A stretch of DNA of 64,000 nt from Alteromonas macleodii ATCC 27126. Its GTDB lineage: Bacteria > Pseudomonadota > Gammaproteobacteria > Enterobacterales > Alteromonadaceae. This document shows, one piece after another, positions 1 to 8,541 of this stretch. Position numbers and translations under genes: made by a program. The notes under the pieces were generated by a model that was not told the origin of the DNA, made no database searches, and saw nothing but the letters and a program-made list of their open reading frames with translations. The stretch spans positions 992,001 to 1,056,000 of the forward strand of contig NC_018632.1 of NCBI RefSeq assembly GCF_000172635.2, written 5' to 3'. Each line of letters starts with the position of its first letter. Position 1 is the stretch's first letter.

Positions 1-1
1 G

Positions 2-1024
2 CTAGTCCTTTGGATAGCCCATCGGGTTTTGTGACTGCCAGTTCCATGTGTCGGCACACATGTCTTCTAAGCCTTTTTCTGCATGCCAGCTGAGCTCTGT
101 AGCAGCTTTTGTTGGGTCGGCATAACAGGCTGCCACATCGCCGCTTCTACGCGGAGCAATTTTATAAGGCACGGTTTTACCCGAGCCTTTTTCGAAAGCT
201 TTGATCATTTCAATAACTGAATAGCCCTGACCTGTACCCAGATTGTACTTGTCTAAGCCCATGTTAAGGTTTAAACGATCAAGTGCCTTTAAGTGACCGT
301 TGGCTAGATCGACAACGTGGATGTAGTCGCGAACGCCTGTTCCATCAACAGTATCGTAGTCGTCACCAAAAACGCTTAGCTGCTCCAGTTTACCGGTAGC
401 TACCTGAGAAATATAAGGCATAAGGTTGTTCGGAATGCCATTAGGATCTTCACCGATTTGTCCAGACTCGTGTGCGCCAACGGGGTTAAAGTAGCGAAGC
501 AATACAATGTTCCACTCGTTGTCCGATACGTAAAGATCGCTAAGCATATGTTCAACCATAAGCTTCGACATACCGTAAGGGTTTGTCGGGTGACCTGTCG
601 CCATATCCTCACGCAGCGGTAGCGATGCAGGATCGCCGTAAACCGTTGCAGATGAGCTAAACACAATATTCTTTACGTTGTGCTTCTGCATAGCTTTACA
701 CAGCGTCAGCGTGCCGTACACGTTGTTTTCATAGTATGAAAGGGGCTTTTGGACCGACTCACCTACGGCTTTTAAACCGGCAAAGTGAATAACTGCATAA
801 ATGTTATGCTCGCTGAATATGTCATCTAACACGGCGGTATCGCGAATGTCACCTTGAACAAACGTAACCGACTTGCCTGTTAACGCTTCTACGCGACGAA
901 GTGATTCCGCACTTGCGTTTGCAAGGTTATCCAGTACTACCACACCGTAGTTTTGTTCAAGTAACTGTAAAACTGTGTGACTACCTATATAGCCTGCACC
1001 ACCAGTGACTAAGATGGTCTTCAT
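2..1024 (-). CDS. galE: UDP-glucose 4-epimerase
   Basis: GalE interconverts UDP-glucose and UDP-galactose in the cytoplasm, supplying galactose units for surface polysaccharide and using galactose in the Leloir pathway. The 340-residue protein has the expected family length. It shows the short-chain dehydrogenase pattern: NAD-binding glycine motif [10 protein letters not shown] near residues 7-16, the serine/threonine segment SSSATVYG near 123-130, and the YxxxK pair Y150/K154 in NPYGMSK. The gene is complete, its stop lying at the window edge. Its start overlaps the stop of the upstream small membrane gene by 4 bp, so the two are probably co-transcribed. The nearby capsule export genes and galU suggest a role in polysaccharide precursor supply. 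Identification is secure. Confidence 0.97.
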   Translation of the reverse strand: MKTILVTGGAGYIGSHTVLQLLEQNYGVVVLDNLANASAESLRRVEALTGKSVTFVQGDIRDTAVLDDIFSEHNIYAVIHFAGLKAVGESVQKPLSYYENNVYGTLTLCKAMQKHNVKNIVFSSSATVYGDPASLPLREDMATGHPTNPYGMSKLMVEHMLSDLYVSDNEWNIVLLRYFNPVGAHESGQIGEDPNGIPNNLMPYISQVATGKLEQLSVFGDDYDTVDGTGVRDYIHVVDLANGHLKALDRLNLNMGLDKYNLGTGQGYSVIEMIKAFEKGSGKTVPYKIAPRRSGDVAACYADPTKAATELSWHAEKGLEDMCADTWNWQSQNPMGYPKD

Positions 1025-1323
1025 GCATTCTCCTTGCTAGACGGTTGCGCAATGTATTTAGCGCAGATGGAATATTGAATAGGTTTTATAACCAATGGAT
1101 AAATTAAAAATACCACAAAAGCCCACAGTAACGAGGTCCAATTTGACGCGGTTTGAAGAATAAATGCGAATACCGGGACAATGACGAGTAACTTTAGCAC
1201 ATTCAGTAAAGTCTTCTCTGGGACAGATAGCCGCTTTGACGCTTGGTCAAGCAACTTAACCCGCTCTGTCAGTGGAAGACCTTTTAAGGCCGGAATGTCT
1301 CTGGTAGAAAAATAAAACTTCAT
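1021..1323 (-). CDS. Small two-helix membrane protein of unknown function
   Basis: This 100-residue protein has a charged N-terminal half (about residues 1-42) and two hydrophobic stretches, roughly 43-60 and 65-80, so it is probably an inner-membrane protein with two transmembrane helices. It resembles short conserved Alteromonadales proteins of the DUF6170 type, but I recall that name only loosely and assign no function. It lies directly upstream of galE with a 4-bp stop/start overlap, which implies translational coupling. No catalytic motif is visible. The coupling suggests a link to sugar-nucleotide or envelope work, but that is inference only. Confidence 0.75.
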   Translation of the reverse strand: MKFYFSTRDIPALKGLPLTERVKLLDQASKRLSVPEKTLLNVLKLLVIVPVFAFILQTASNWTSLLWAFVVFLIYPLVIKPIQYSICAKYIAQPSSKENA

Positions 1324-1342
1324 AGGTTTATGAAAAGCCCTT

Positions 1343-1378
1343 AATAAAAAACCGCCGAAACGTTACGTTGCGGCGGTT
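1343..1378 (-). terminator. Intrinsic terminator of the POT transporter gene
   Basis: An inverted repeat with 8-bp arms (AACCGCCG / CGGCGGTT, 1350-1357 and 1371-1378) is followed on the minus strand by a run of six T residues. It sits 45 bp beyond the stop of the peptide transporter gene and before the galE pair. Confidence 0.8.
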
Positions 1379-1422
1379 ATTGTAGGGTAATTGGTCAGCA
1401 CTTAAAACATGCTAACAATAAA

Positions 1423-2943
1423 TTACGCTTTTTCTTCAATACCCGCTTTTTCCCAGAAACGAGATTTAAAGCTCATTAAACCAATCACAATAGCAATGGC
1501 AATGCTAAATAGGGCAATTTGAAGATACAGGTCTGGCATTTGCTCTACGTTTTCAGGGTCGAAGTTGCCTGAAAGTAAGCCAGCAATGATGTTACCGATA
1601 GAGTAAGTCAGTACGAATACCCCCATCATTTGCCCTGCGAAACGCTTAGGCGCTAGTTTACTTACTGCACTTAGTGCTACTGGGCTTAAGCACAGCTCAC
1701 CAACTGTATGCAAGAAATACGTAGTAACAAGCCACATAGGCGCAACTTTAAGACCTTGTGCAGCGTACTGCGACGCCATAAACATTACCAAGAAGCCAGA
1801 CGCCATAATTACGATACCAATGGCACACTTAATGGTGTACGACGGGTCAATCATTCGCTTAGCAAGGTTTATCCAAAGGGCAGCGAAGAAAGGCGACAGG
1901 ATGATTATAAATAGGGAATTTGAAAGCTGAAACCATACGGTTGGGATAGCGTCCATCCCAAACCAAGAGGTAAGTAGCGAGCCGCTTTCAAGTACGCGGT
2001 CAGTATAGTTCTGAGCGAATAGATTTAGTGAAGAACCAGCCTGTTCGAAGCCAGACCAGAAACACGCTGAAGCGACACACACTAAAAACAGCGCCCACAT
2101 ACGTTTCTTTTCGTTGTCGCTTAGTTGGCCTTTAAAGTAAATAAAGCCGAAATAAAGAAAGAAGATGGCAGTAAATACAACGGCAACTTGCTGAGCAAGG
2201 GCTACTGGCTCAATAACGATAGTGCCCATGTGGGCAAGCACGATAACCACAACAGCAAGGGCAACCACAGCCCATACGCCCATCCATGCGCGCTGTTTAG
2301 CTGCACCTTGATATGGATTTGCAGGAGCAACAGAATCAGCCGATAACGAACGGTTGCTGAAGTAATATTGAATTAGGCCGATTGCCATACCGATGGCAGC
2401 TGCACCAAATGCGTAGTGCCAGCCCCAGTTTTCCTGTAAATAACCGGTAACTAGGTAGGCGATGAGTGAACCGATGTTAATGCCCATGTAATACAGCGCA
2501 TAACCACTGTCACGACGGCCGTCGTCGTCACCATATTGCTGGCCAACCATTGCTGAAATGTTAGGTTTAAGTAAGCCAGTACCTGAAGCAACAAGGATAA
2601 GGCCGACAAAGAAAAGGTTTTGCAAATCTATTGCGAGTACCACGTGGCCTGCGAAGATAATAATACCCCCGTACCATACGGCGTTCTTACCACCAATTAA
2701 GCGGTCCGCTAACCATCCACCCGGTAGACCTAGAAAATATACCGCACCTGTATAAAGGCCGTAAATAGCGCCAGCGGTTGCAACAGTAAAACCTAACCCT
2801 TGGGTTTGTAGGCTTGCTGTCATGAAAAGAACAAGTAGTGCGCGCATACCGTAATAGCTCATGCGCTCCCACATTTCTGTAAAGAATAGCGTTCTTAGGC
2901 CCCCTGGATGGCCAAAAAAGCTAGTATCGTTAGATGATTTCAT
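1423..2943 (-). CDS. POT-family proton-coupled oligopeptide transporter
   Basis: A major-facilitator-superfamily membrane protein of 506 residues, the usual length for bacterial Dtp/POT transporters, importing di- and tripeptides with protons. The first helix carries the family ExxER motif (E23, E26, R27 in FTEMWERMSYYG), with the PTR-type segments GGWLADRLIGG and YYMGINIGSLI in the following helices. About 14 hydrophobic segments can be traced, consistent with the two extra helices of bacterial POT members. It is a single gene ending at its own terminator and has no obvious link to the polysaccharide genes on either side. The precise subtype (DtpA to DtpD like) cannot be set by eye. Confidence 0.93.
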   Translation of the reverse strand: MKSSNDTSFFGHPGGLRTLFFTEMWERMSYYGMRALLVLFMTASLQTQGLGFTVATAGAIYGLYTGAVYFLGLPGGWLADRLIGGKNAVWYGGIIIFAGHVVLAIDLQNLFFVGLILVASGTGLLKPNISAMVGQQYGDDDGRRDSGYALYYMGINIGSLIAYLVTGYLQENWGWHYAFGAAAIGMAIGLIQYYFSNRSLSADSVAPANPYQGAAKQRAWMGVWAVVALAVVVIVLAHMGTIVIEPVALAQQVAVVFTAIFFLYFGFIYFKGQLSDNEKKRMWALFLVCVASACFWSGFEQAGSSLNLFAQNYTDRVLESGSLLTSWFGMDAIPTVWFQLSNSLFIIILSPFFAALWINLAKRMIDPSYTIKCAIGIVIMASGFLVMFMASQYAAQGLKVAPMWLVTTYFLHTVGELCLSPVALSAVSKLAPKRFAGQMMGVFVLTYSIGNIIAGLLSGNFDPENVEQMPDLYLQIALFSIAIAIVIGLMSFKSRFWEKAGIEEKA

Positions 2944-3094
2944 AATTATATTTTAATTCCATATTGCTTATGGTTGTTATTGTAGAGCACTTATAGGATA
3001 GGCTCTTTGATAGTCGTCCGTAAGGCGGATAGCTTCTTATACTAGAGCTTGCTTAAAGACACAAGATTTGGGCGACAAACTTCATTAAAGCGGT

Positions 3095-3132
3095 GTCAAT
3101 TGACCAAGTCTTAATCGACTTAGCCAATTGAC
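3095..3132 (-). terminator. Hairpin downstream of the capsule export operon
   Basis: Arms 3095-3110 and 3117-3132 pair over 16 bp. On the minus-strand RNA both non-Watson-Crick positions become G-U pairs, whereas on the plus strand they would be A-C mismatches, so the structure belongs to the minus-strand transcript running out of kpsE. There is no clean U-tract directly after it, so it may be a 3'-end stabiliser rather than a terminator. Confidence 0.45.
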
Positions 3133-3159
3133 GGTATGGTTTACTTGAAAGGAGAAATA

Positions 3160-4278
3160 CTAAAGTTCGCGGATGGTTGCCACTACAATTCTTACAATTC
3201 CGTATATCAGAAGCAATGAAACGCCGAAAAGAACAAGGTTGTAGATAACCGTAGGGTAAGCATTATCATCCGGAAGGGTAGGCGATTCTACGGTGACCAA
3301 ATGTTGTAGTTTTTGGTACGCCTCTACACGTGCATTTTCTAGTGTGATAAGCGATGAAGAATACGCTTGAATAGCCAATTGAAGCTGTACCTGAAGGTTA
3401 CTGTATTGCGCCATAAGTTCACTCACTGACAGGGCCTCACTTTCTCCTTCAGCAGTACTAATGCGCTCCTTCTGCTTTTCTACTTCTTTCTGTAGCGCAG
3501 CTATTTCACGCTTGATGTTTATCACTTCTGGTGCGACGTTAGACATCATGGTCGACATAGTGCTTAGCTCAGCTTTTTTCTGGGCAAGGGTTGCCTCTAA
3601 TGAAAAAGCAATCTGCTGAAACGCTGCACCTTCAGCCGTAGGGTCTAGCACATTGTATTTAGATTGGAAGCCTAAAATTTCAGTCTTTGCTTGTTGCAGC
3701 TTTTGTTCAACAATCTCGTGTTCGCCCTTAGCAAAAGTAAGCTTTGATTTCGCTAAGTTGTTATTGATATTGTTAATAAACTCTTCCGCTTTATCAACAA
3801 TAGCCTGGTTGATTATTTGGGCATATTCAGCGTCGAATGCACGGGTTCGCAAACTAATTACAGAAGATGCCGAGTCAACGCTAACTTCAATATGGTTGAG
3901 GTAAAACTGATAAAAGTCCTCTTGCTTATGTGAAGACGACAAACCGCTAAACATATCGGCTTTGTCTGACATGTAATGGTCTCGAAGGCCAATAGTTTCA
4001 TCCAGATACTTAATCATATCGGCAGATTGAATATAAGCTTCTACAAGCTGACTTTCCGTGCCGCCTGATGCACCTGAAACACCGGCTGCCATAAGCAGGG
4101 ATGAGGGGTCGAAGCTGCTGCCTCCATCGCTTGATTTTACAATAAGCTGGCTTTTACTTTCATATTGTGGCGCAGCCCATAAAACAAGGTATAGGGCGTA
4201 AAGCACCCATGGAAGAACAAGCAACAGCATTTTGTGTTTGCTGAGAAGGGCATTGAGCTGTGTAAGAGATTTTTCCAC
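3160..4278 (-). CDS. kpsE: Capsule polysaccharide export inner-membrane protein (KpsE/Wzz-like)
   Basis: This 372-residue protein has the polysaccharide co-polymerase/KpsE layout: an N-terminal transmembrane helix at about residues 17-35, a long periplasmic section rich in coiled coil (roughly 170-320) and a C-terminal transmembrane helix at about 343-365. KpsE-type proteins span the periplasm and connect the KpsMT ABC transporter to the outer-membrane export protein. It is the last gene of the minus-strand order lipoprotein-kpsD-kpsM-kpsT-kpsE, starting 12 bp after the kpsT stop. Sequence alone cannot separate KpsE from related BexC/CtrB names, but the operon context makes a capsule export role very likely. 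Confidence 0.9.
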   Translation of the reverse strand: MEKSLTQLNALLSKHKMLLLVLPWVLYALYLVLWAAPQYESKSQLIVKSSDGGSSFDPSSLLMAAGVSGASGGTESQLVEAYIQSADMIKYLDETIGLRDHYMSDKADMFSGLSSSHKQEDFYQFYLNHIEVSVDSASSVISLRTRAFDAEYAQIINQAIVDKAEEFINNINNNLAKSKLTFAKGEHEIVEQKLQQAKTEILGFQSKYNVLDPTAEGAAFQQIAFSLEATLAQKKAELSTMSTMMSNVAPEVINIKREIAALQKEVEKQKERISTAEGESEALSVSELMAQYSNLQVQLQLAIQAYSSSLITLENARVEAYQKLQHLVTVESPTLPDDNAYPTVIYNLVLFGVSLLLIYGIVRIVVATIREL

Positions 4279-4290
4279 TGTGATTTGAAC

Positions 4291-4965
4291 CTATTTAAGT
4301 GATTTCTTATTGTCTGCATCCTGCGTATAAACGTCGATGCCTTCTTCGAGATCGTGATAATAAGTAAGTTTGCCTTCATCTATGATAACGGCAGACGTAC
4401 AGAACTCGCGGATTTGGTCAAGTTCATGGCTAACCATAATAACGCCCGCTTGTTCACTTTTTTCTTTTAGCGATAAACGCGCTTTTTTTCTAAAAAGCGG
4501 ATCGCCTACAGATGTCGCTTCATCGATAAGGTAAATATCAAAATTGATATTCATACAGCACGCAAATACGAGTTTGGCGCGCATACCAGATGAGTAAGTT
4601 TTTACAGGAAGGTCGAAGCGTGCGCCGAGTTCGGCAAATTCTTGCACTTGCTCTTCGTATTCTGGAAGCGATTTGACGTTGTTAATTCGGCCCACAAAAC
4701 GCGTATTTTCACGCCCTGTCATTTGCGGGTGTACACCTGTTTGAAGGGCAACCGGCCACGACATGGATTTATTCGTTAAAACTCGGCCTCTGTCAGGGTA
4801 TTCGCTTTTTGCTAGCATACGGAAAAGAGTCGACTTACCCGCGCCATTTTTACCTAAAATTGCGACGTTATTTTCCGTAGGAAAATCAAAATTCAAATTT
4901 TTGAAAATATATTGAGGGCCCATTTTACTGGGGTAACTCTTTGTTAAATTCTCAATTCTTATCAT
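4291..4965 (-). CDS. kpsT: Capsule export ABC transporter ATP-binding protein
   Basis: The cytoplasmic ATPase that powers capsule polysaccharide export with KpsM. Walker A is GKNGAGKST (about residues 38-46), the signature loop is YSSGMRAKL and Walker B ends in IYLIDEATS, followed by the switch histidine in MVSHELDQ. I start it at the ATG at 4965, giving MIRIENL, because its ATG overlaps the kpsM stop as ATGA, the normal coupled arrangement. The frame is open 21 bases further upstream to 4986. At about 224 residues it matches the short KpsT/Wzt-lacking-C-terminal-domain class, so it should export without a polysaccharide-specific carbohydrate-binding domain. Confidence 0.94.
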   Translation of the reverse strand: MIRIENLTKSYPSKMGPQYIFKNLNFDFPTENNVAILGKNGAGKSTLFRMLAKSEYPDRGRVLTNKSMSWPVALQTGVHPQMTGRENTRFVGRINNVKSLPEYEEQVQEFAELGARFDLPVKTYSSGMRAKLVFACCMNINFDIYLIDEATSVGDPLFRKKARLSLKEKSEQAGVIMVSHELDQIREFCTSAVIIDEGKLTYYHDLEEGIDVYTQDADNKKSLK

Positions 4966-5741
4966 CGAGACAACACCTTCTTCCATGTGATGTGATACAT
5001 CGAAAGGCTTAGGAAGAGAAAAATTATAGTAATTTCAATTAGAAAGCCAAGGGATACGCCCTTTGTTCCATAGGATTCGAAACAGGCGTAACGGGCGAGT
5101 TCATTGAAATGAACAAGAGGATTCCACGTTAAGTAAGGCCAATACTCTTCAGGCAGATCTTGAAGACTGAAAAAAACGCATGAAATAAACATTAATGGGC
5201 GGGTAAGCATTGATTTTATCTTATCCACTTCCGGCACGAATGCGGCAGCGATAGCAAAAATCATCCCTATGGATATTGAAAATACCCACAAAAGAAGAAA
5301 CAGAGATATCAGCAGCAACGGGTCATTTACTGTAAAGGTCTCGCCCATCAGGTAAAGCGCAAGACATAGTAATGCGACAACAACGACTTTAACAGAAAAC
5401 TCTAAAAAGCCAGCAGTGAGCATTGCTGATATGGGTTGAACCTGTCTGAACGCATAGAGCGGCTTATTTCTGCGCACAGAAGTTGATACTGACTGGAGGC
5501 ATGTAGTCAAAGACTGCAGGCCGACCATTCCGATCATCATAAACAGAAAAAGAGGAATAGAGTGGATATCATCGCCGCTGATCAGTCCACGAAGGTACGA
5601 CAGCGCGAAAATAAAGGCAAAGGGCTCTAAAAATGCCCAGCCTAAGCCAAATTTATCGTTAAATTTACTTTGAAGCTCGCGCAGGAAAAGCGCGAATATC
5701 ACGCCTCTCCATGCGTAGAGCTGGTCTTTAAACGTTACCAT
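4962..5741 (-). CDS. kpsM: Capsule export ABC transporter permease
   Basis: An inner-membrane permease of the ABC-2 type, 259 residues, with about six hydrophobic helices and the N-terminal segment FALFLRELQSKF characteristic of the KpsM/Wzm group. With KpsT it moves lipid-linked polysaccharide across the inner membrane. The gene starts only 2 bp after the kpsD stop and overlaps kpsT by 4 bp, so the operon is tightly coupled. Family assignment is strong. Confidence 0.93.
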   Translation of the reverse strand: MVTFKDQLYAWRGVIFALFLRELQSKFNDKFGLGWAFLEPFAFIFALSYLRGLISGDDIHSIPLFLFMMIGMVGLQSLTTCLQSVSTSVRRNKPLYAFRQVQPISAMLTAGFLEFSVKVVVVALLCLALYLMGETFTVNDPLLLISLFLLLWVFSISIGMIFAIAAAFVPEVDKIKSMLTRPLMFISCVFFSLQDLPEEYWPYLTWNPLVHFNELARYACFESYGTKGVSLGFLIEITIIFLFLSLSMYHITWKKVLSR

Positions 5742-5743
5742 GT

Positions 5744-7576
5744 TTAGTTAGTAGCTACGTTGGCTGCAATAGCAATTTGATAAACAATCTGAGTAATGTC
5801 TTTAACCGCTTGCAATAGCTTGGTATCGATAGCAGGCAATACGATGATCTGATCACCTGGTTCTAACTTACTATCGTTGCTTGCTAGGAATGAGCTGTTG
5901 ATGCTGGTAAAGGTAACATTACCATTTTTACGAACAATAAGGATTCGTTCGTCTTCAGCACGTTCAGTGAATCCGCCGGCCCAAGCAACATAATCTTCAG
6001 TCGTGGCTTCTGGGTTAAAGACTACTGACTGAGGAAGTAACACTTCACCACCTACGTGCACTAAGTCAGTTACCTCTGGGATGACAATAGTGTCATTCGG
6101 TTCTAGCAGAATATTTGCGATATCACCATTTTCAGAAACTACGACTCTGCCCTGAGGCTCAATTTGGCGAGCACGCGCAATAAAGTCAGCGACAAGCTGA
6201 GCTTCTTGGGCACGGATGGCTCCTTCACCCGTCGAGCTAATGGGAGCGGTATACATGCTCCGCTCAAGACGCTGAAGACCTTCTTCGATGATTTCTTTTT
6301 GCTTTACAGCAACGCTTTCTCTTAACAGATAAATATTCTGGGTATCAGAAAGGGCTGTATCTGCTTCGATGTGATCTAGTACATCGATAAGGCGTGTGCC
6401 TTTATCAACCATAATCTGAGATGCGCCAGCAAATGCGCCAGCCACATTAATGCGATAGATTTGGGGCTCGTGGTCAGCAAGGTATTCAACTGTGTCGCCT
6501 GCACTTAGTTCAAGTGAAGCAAATTCATCCAAACTCAAGTAGCGAGCGAACTGTTTGTTATTTCGAATACCAGATACCGAAGCATGGGAGGAAAACTCAC
6601 CTGGCCGCGCAAAGTAATTCACCACGCCGCCGTTCAATTCTTCGTTAAGAAACTCAAAGGTGAAGCTATTTCGAGCGCCTGTTTCAACGACAATAGTGTT
6701 GCCAATTGGGTGCACTAATATGGTATCGCCATCTTTAAACGACATCTGAGGCAACTTACCATTTCTGAAAAATGCATATAAATCGGCAGTAGCGACTACT
6801 TTACCATTGCGCACTACGTCTATCTGCCTAAAACTTCCGCGCTGAAAATCAATACCACCGGCGCGTTTTAGGTAATACAGCACGCTATCTGAGGCGAGCC
6901 CTGCATATTGACCAGGTCTTAGCACCGGGCCAGAAACGAAAATTGACACGGGCGTTGATGTAAGAAGGTTAACGTAAACATTTACATCGTTTGTATAAAC
7001 CTGTCTGATTTTTGCAGTAACGGTTTGATTTACACTGCCAGCAGGTGTATTTGCAACACGGATAGGACCAATGTTAGGAATAAAAATATTGCCTTGATTA
7101 TCAACGGTTACTACGTCAGAAAAGTTAACCGCCCCCCACAGCCATATTGAAATTTTATCGCCCGGTGCAACGAGATAGTTATCATTAAGACCTGTGCTGC
7201 GTTCTGACTCAAATCCACCAATAAATAAGTTGGCTGCAAAAGGTGGGTTTTCCATAGGCGCTTGCGCAGGAAAAACAGTATCAATAGTTGGCTCGCCAGG
7301 TAAGTTTACGCCATTACGAGGCTGGGTTGAAAACTGTCCCATGGTATTCGCAGAACTGCTAGCGCCTGGAAGCGTTCGCTGGGTTGAAATACTCAATGGC
7401 GATACGGACTGATTAGCAATGCCGCTACTCTGGCTCTGCTGAGCTCTTTCTCTTAATTGCTGCAATTGTTCCACGCTTTGCGCGCTTGCAGTGCCCACAT
7501 AAGCGAAAAGAAGTGACGTTGCACAAGCCGCTAGCGTCAGGCGCTTTAAAGTTTTTTTGATGCTGGTTGACTGCAT
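5744..7576 (-). CDS. kpsD: Outer-membrane/periplasmic polysaccharide export protein (KpsD/Wza family)
   Basis: A 610-residue exported protein with a signal peptide (LAACATSLLFAYVGTASAQS, cleavage after about residue 32). A low-complexity Q/S-rich linker follows, then the polysaccharide biosynthesis/export domain that begins near NYLVAPGDKISIWLWGAV (about residues 130-215), and repeated SLBB-type domains out to the C-terminus (segments starting VFVSGPVLRPGQY, INVAGAFAGAS and VHVGGEVLLPQS). In group 2 capsule systems this protein completes the route across the outer membrane. The length is closer to KpsD than to the roughly 380-residue Wza. It sits between a small lipoprotein gene (4-bp gap) and kpsM (2-bp gap). 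Confidence 0.93.
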   Translation of the reverse strand: MQSTSIKKTLKRLTLAACATSLLFAYVGTASAQSVEQLQQLRERAQQSQSSGIANQSVSPLSISTQRTLPGASSSANTMGQFSTQPRNGVNLPGEPTIDTVFPAQAPMENPPFAANLFIGGFESERSTGLNDNYLVAPGDKISIWLWGAVNFSDVVTVDNQGNIFIPNIGPIRVANTPAGSVNQTVTAKIRQVYTNDVNVYVNLLTSTPVSIFVSGPVLRPGQYAGLASDSVLYYLKRAGGIDFQRGSFRQIDVVRNGKVVATADLYAFFRNGKLPQMSFKDGDTILVHPIGNTIVVETGARNSFTFEFLNEELNGGVVNYFARPGEFSSHASVSGIRNNKQFARYLSLDEFASLELSAGDTVEYLADHEPQIYRINVAGAFAGASQIMVDKGTRLIDVLDHIEADTALSDTQNIYLLRESVAVKQKEIIEEGLQRLERSMYTAPISSTGEGAIRAQEAQLVADFIARARQIEPQGRVVVSENGDIANILLEPNDTIVIPEVTDLVHVGGEVLLPQSVVFNPEATTEDYVAWAGGFTERAEDERILIVRKNGNVTFTSINSSFLASNDSKLEPGDQIIVLPAIDTKLLQAVKDITQIVYQIAIAANVATN

Positions 7577-7580
7577 TTAT

Positions 7581-7979
7581 CTATTCACCTTGCACTGTTG
7601 CCGAAGCTACTAAGGGAGTAATAACTCGCCATTGACCGTTTCGCTGACATGTCGTCATTTTACGCTGAATATCAGAAGACGCTGTTTCACCGTCTTGTAA
7701 AGAAAATCGGATACATTTATTGCCTGTGGCGGATATATAGTGCTTCAAGGACTCGTATTGGTGGCCATTGAAGCGTATTGAAAATGATTCCTGCGTATCA
7801 TGATAAATGTTGGCTTTTGGAATATTTATTGCAAGCTCTTTGTCCGGTGCAAGGGAATAAGCAAGAGAAGAATGCACCAAAGGAATGTCAGCCTTAGTGG
7901 CGGTAGGAGTGTTAGAACACCCAGCTACGCCTACCGTAACTACGATAGGTAAAATTAGACGAGATAATTGTTTGAACAT
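7581..7979 (-). CDS. Small lipoprotein leading the capsule export operon
   Basis: A 132-residue protein with a classical lipoprotein signal: basic N-terminus, hydrophobic core LILPIVVTVGVAGC, lipobox V-A-G-C with the acylated cysteine at about residue 21. Residue +2 is Ser, compatible with outer-membrane sorting. The mature part is a small domain with two further cysteines, suggesting a disulfide. I do not recognise the family. It is the first gene of the minus-strand operon and ends 4 bp before kpsD, so a role with the outer-membrane exporter is a reasonable inference. Confidence 0.8.
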   Translation of the reverse strand: MFKQLSRLILPIVVTVGVAGCSNTPTATKADIPLVHSSLAYSLAPDKELAINIPKANIYHDTQESFSIRFNGHQYESLKHYISATGNKCIRFSLQDGETASSDIQRKMTTCQRNGQWRVITPLVASATVQGE

Positions 7980-8302
7980 TAGCTTTCATATCCATATAGC
8001 AATTTCGCGCTAGGATAACATAAGTTTTAAAAAAAGCATGTTCGCTATCGCAGTTGCTGAATTGTCTGAGTCTTCACCAAGACTGCAATATAGAAGACAA
8101 GTTCATATCAATAGTGTAACTCGATATGTTTTTGGCATTGCAAAGACTGGAAATAGACGAGTAAGTTAACAGGTTAAAGGAATAAAGAAGTTATTCAATC
8201 GTTACAACAGAAGCTGAGATAGTTCGAGAGAGGCGGCGAGAAGACGCACAACAGGTTCTCTTTTTAGCGGTGATTAAGGTTATTCTCGCAACAAATGAGT
8301 TT

Positions 8303-8331
8303 TTGACACGTTTTGATACGTTATTTATGCA
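8303..8331 (+). promoter_or_regulatory. Candidate sigma-70 promoter for the wecA-type gene
   Basis: A perfect -35 hexamer TTGACA (8303-8308) is followed after 17 bp by a weak -10 TATGCA (8326-8331). If used, the transcript would have a leader of about 200 nt containing the JUMPstart-like element, the arrangement typical of RfaH-controlled polysaccharide operons. Confidence 0.35.
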
Positions 8332-8501
8332 TGAAGGGTGGTTACTTAGACAAATGTTTTATATTATATCGAAGTTTTCTATCCGCATACTCATAACAAG
8401 ATGCCCTCATCGCGCTGGAAGAAATGGAAGTTGTAAATAAATGGAAGCAACATTTAGTTTTTTATCAAAATTTGCATGTGTATTGACAGAAACTACTACA
8501 A

Positions 8502-8527
8502 GTAGCTGTGTTTTTGTCGGTAACGCG
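8502..8527 (+). promoter_or_regulatory. JUMPstart/ops-like antitermination element
   Basis: GTAGCTGT (8502-8509) is identical to the 5' part of the enterobacterial JUMPstart sequence. It is followed 6 bp later by GTCGGTAACGCG (8516-8527), which agrees with the ops consensus GGCGGTAGCGTG at 9 of 12 positions. The element lies 15 bp before the wecA-type start and on its coding strand, as expected for RfaH recruitment. The spacing between the two halves is shorter than in E. coli, so this is a candidate only. Confidence 0.45.
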
Positions 8528-8541
8528 AGGTTGTGTGTTTT

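Larger units (their letters stand above)
7980..8541. other. 562-bp divergent intergenic region between the capsule export operon and the wecA-type gene
   Basis: No credible ORF lies here. The region must hold the minus-strand promoter of the lipoprotein-kps operon and the plus-strand promoter of the wecA-type gene. I can support a plus-strand promoter candidate at 8303-8331 and a JUMPstart/ops-like element at 8502-8527. The rest is AT-rich with no other structure that I can defend. Confidence 0.7.

Noticed and set aside
4965..4986. Upstream start for KpsT (MEEGVVS extension)
   Set aside because: The ATGA overlap with the kpsM stop at 4962-4965 and the normal family N-terminus favour the later ATG.
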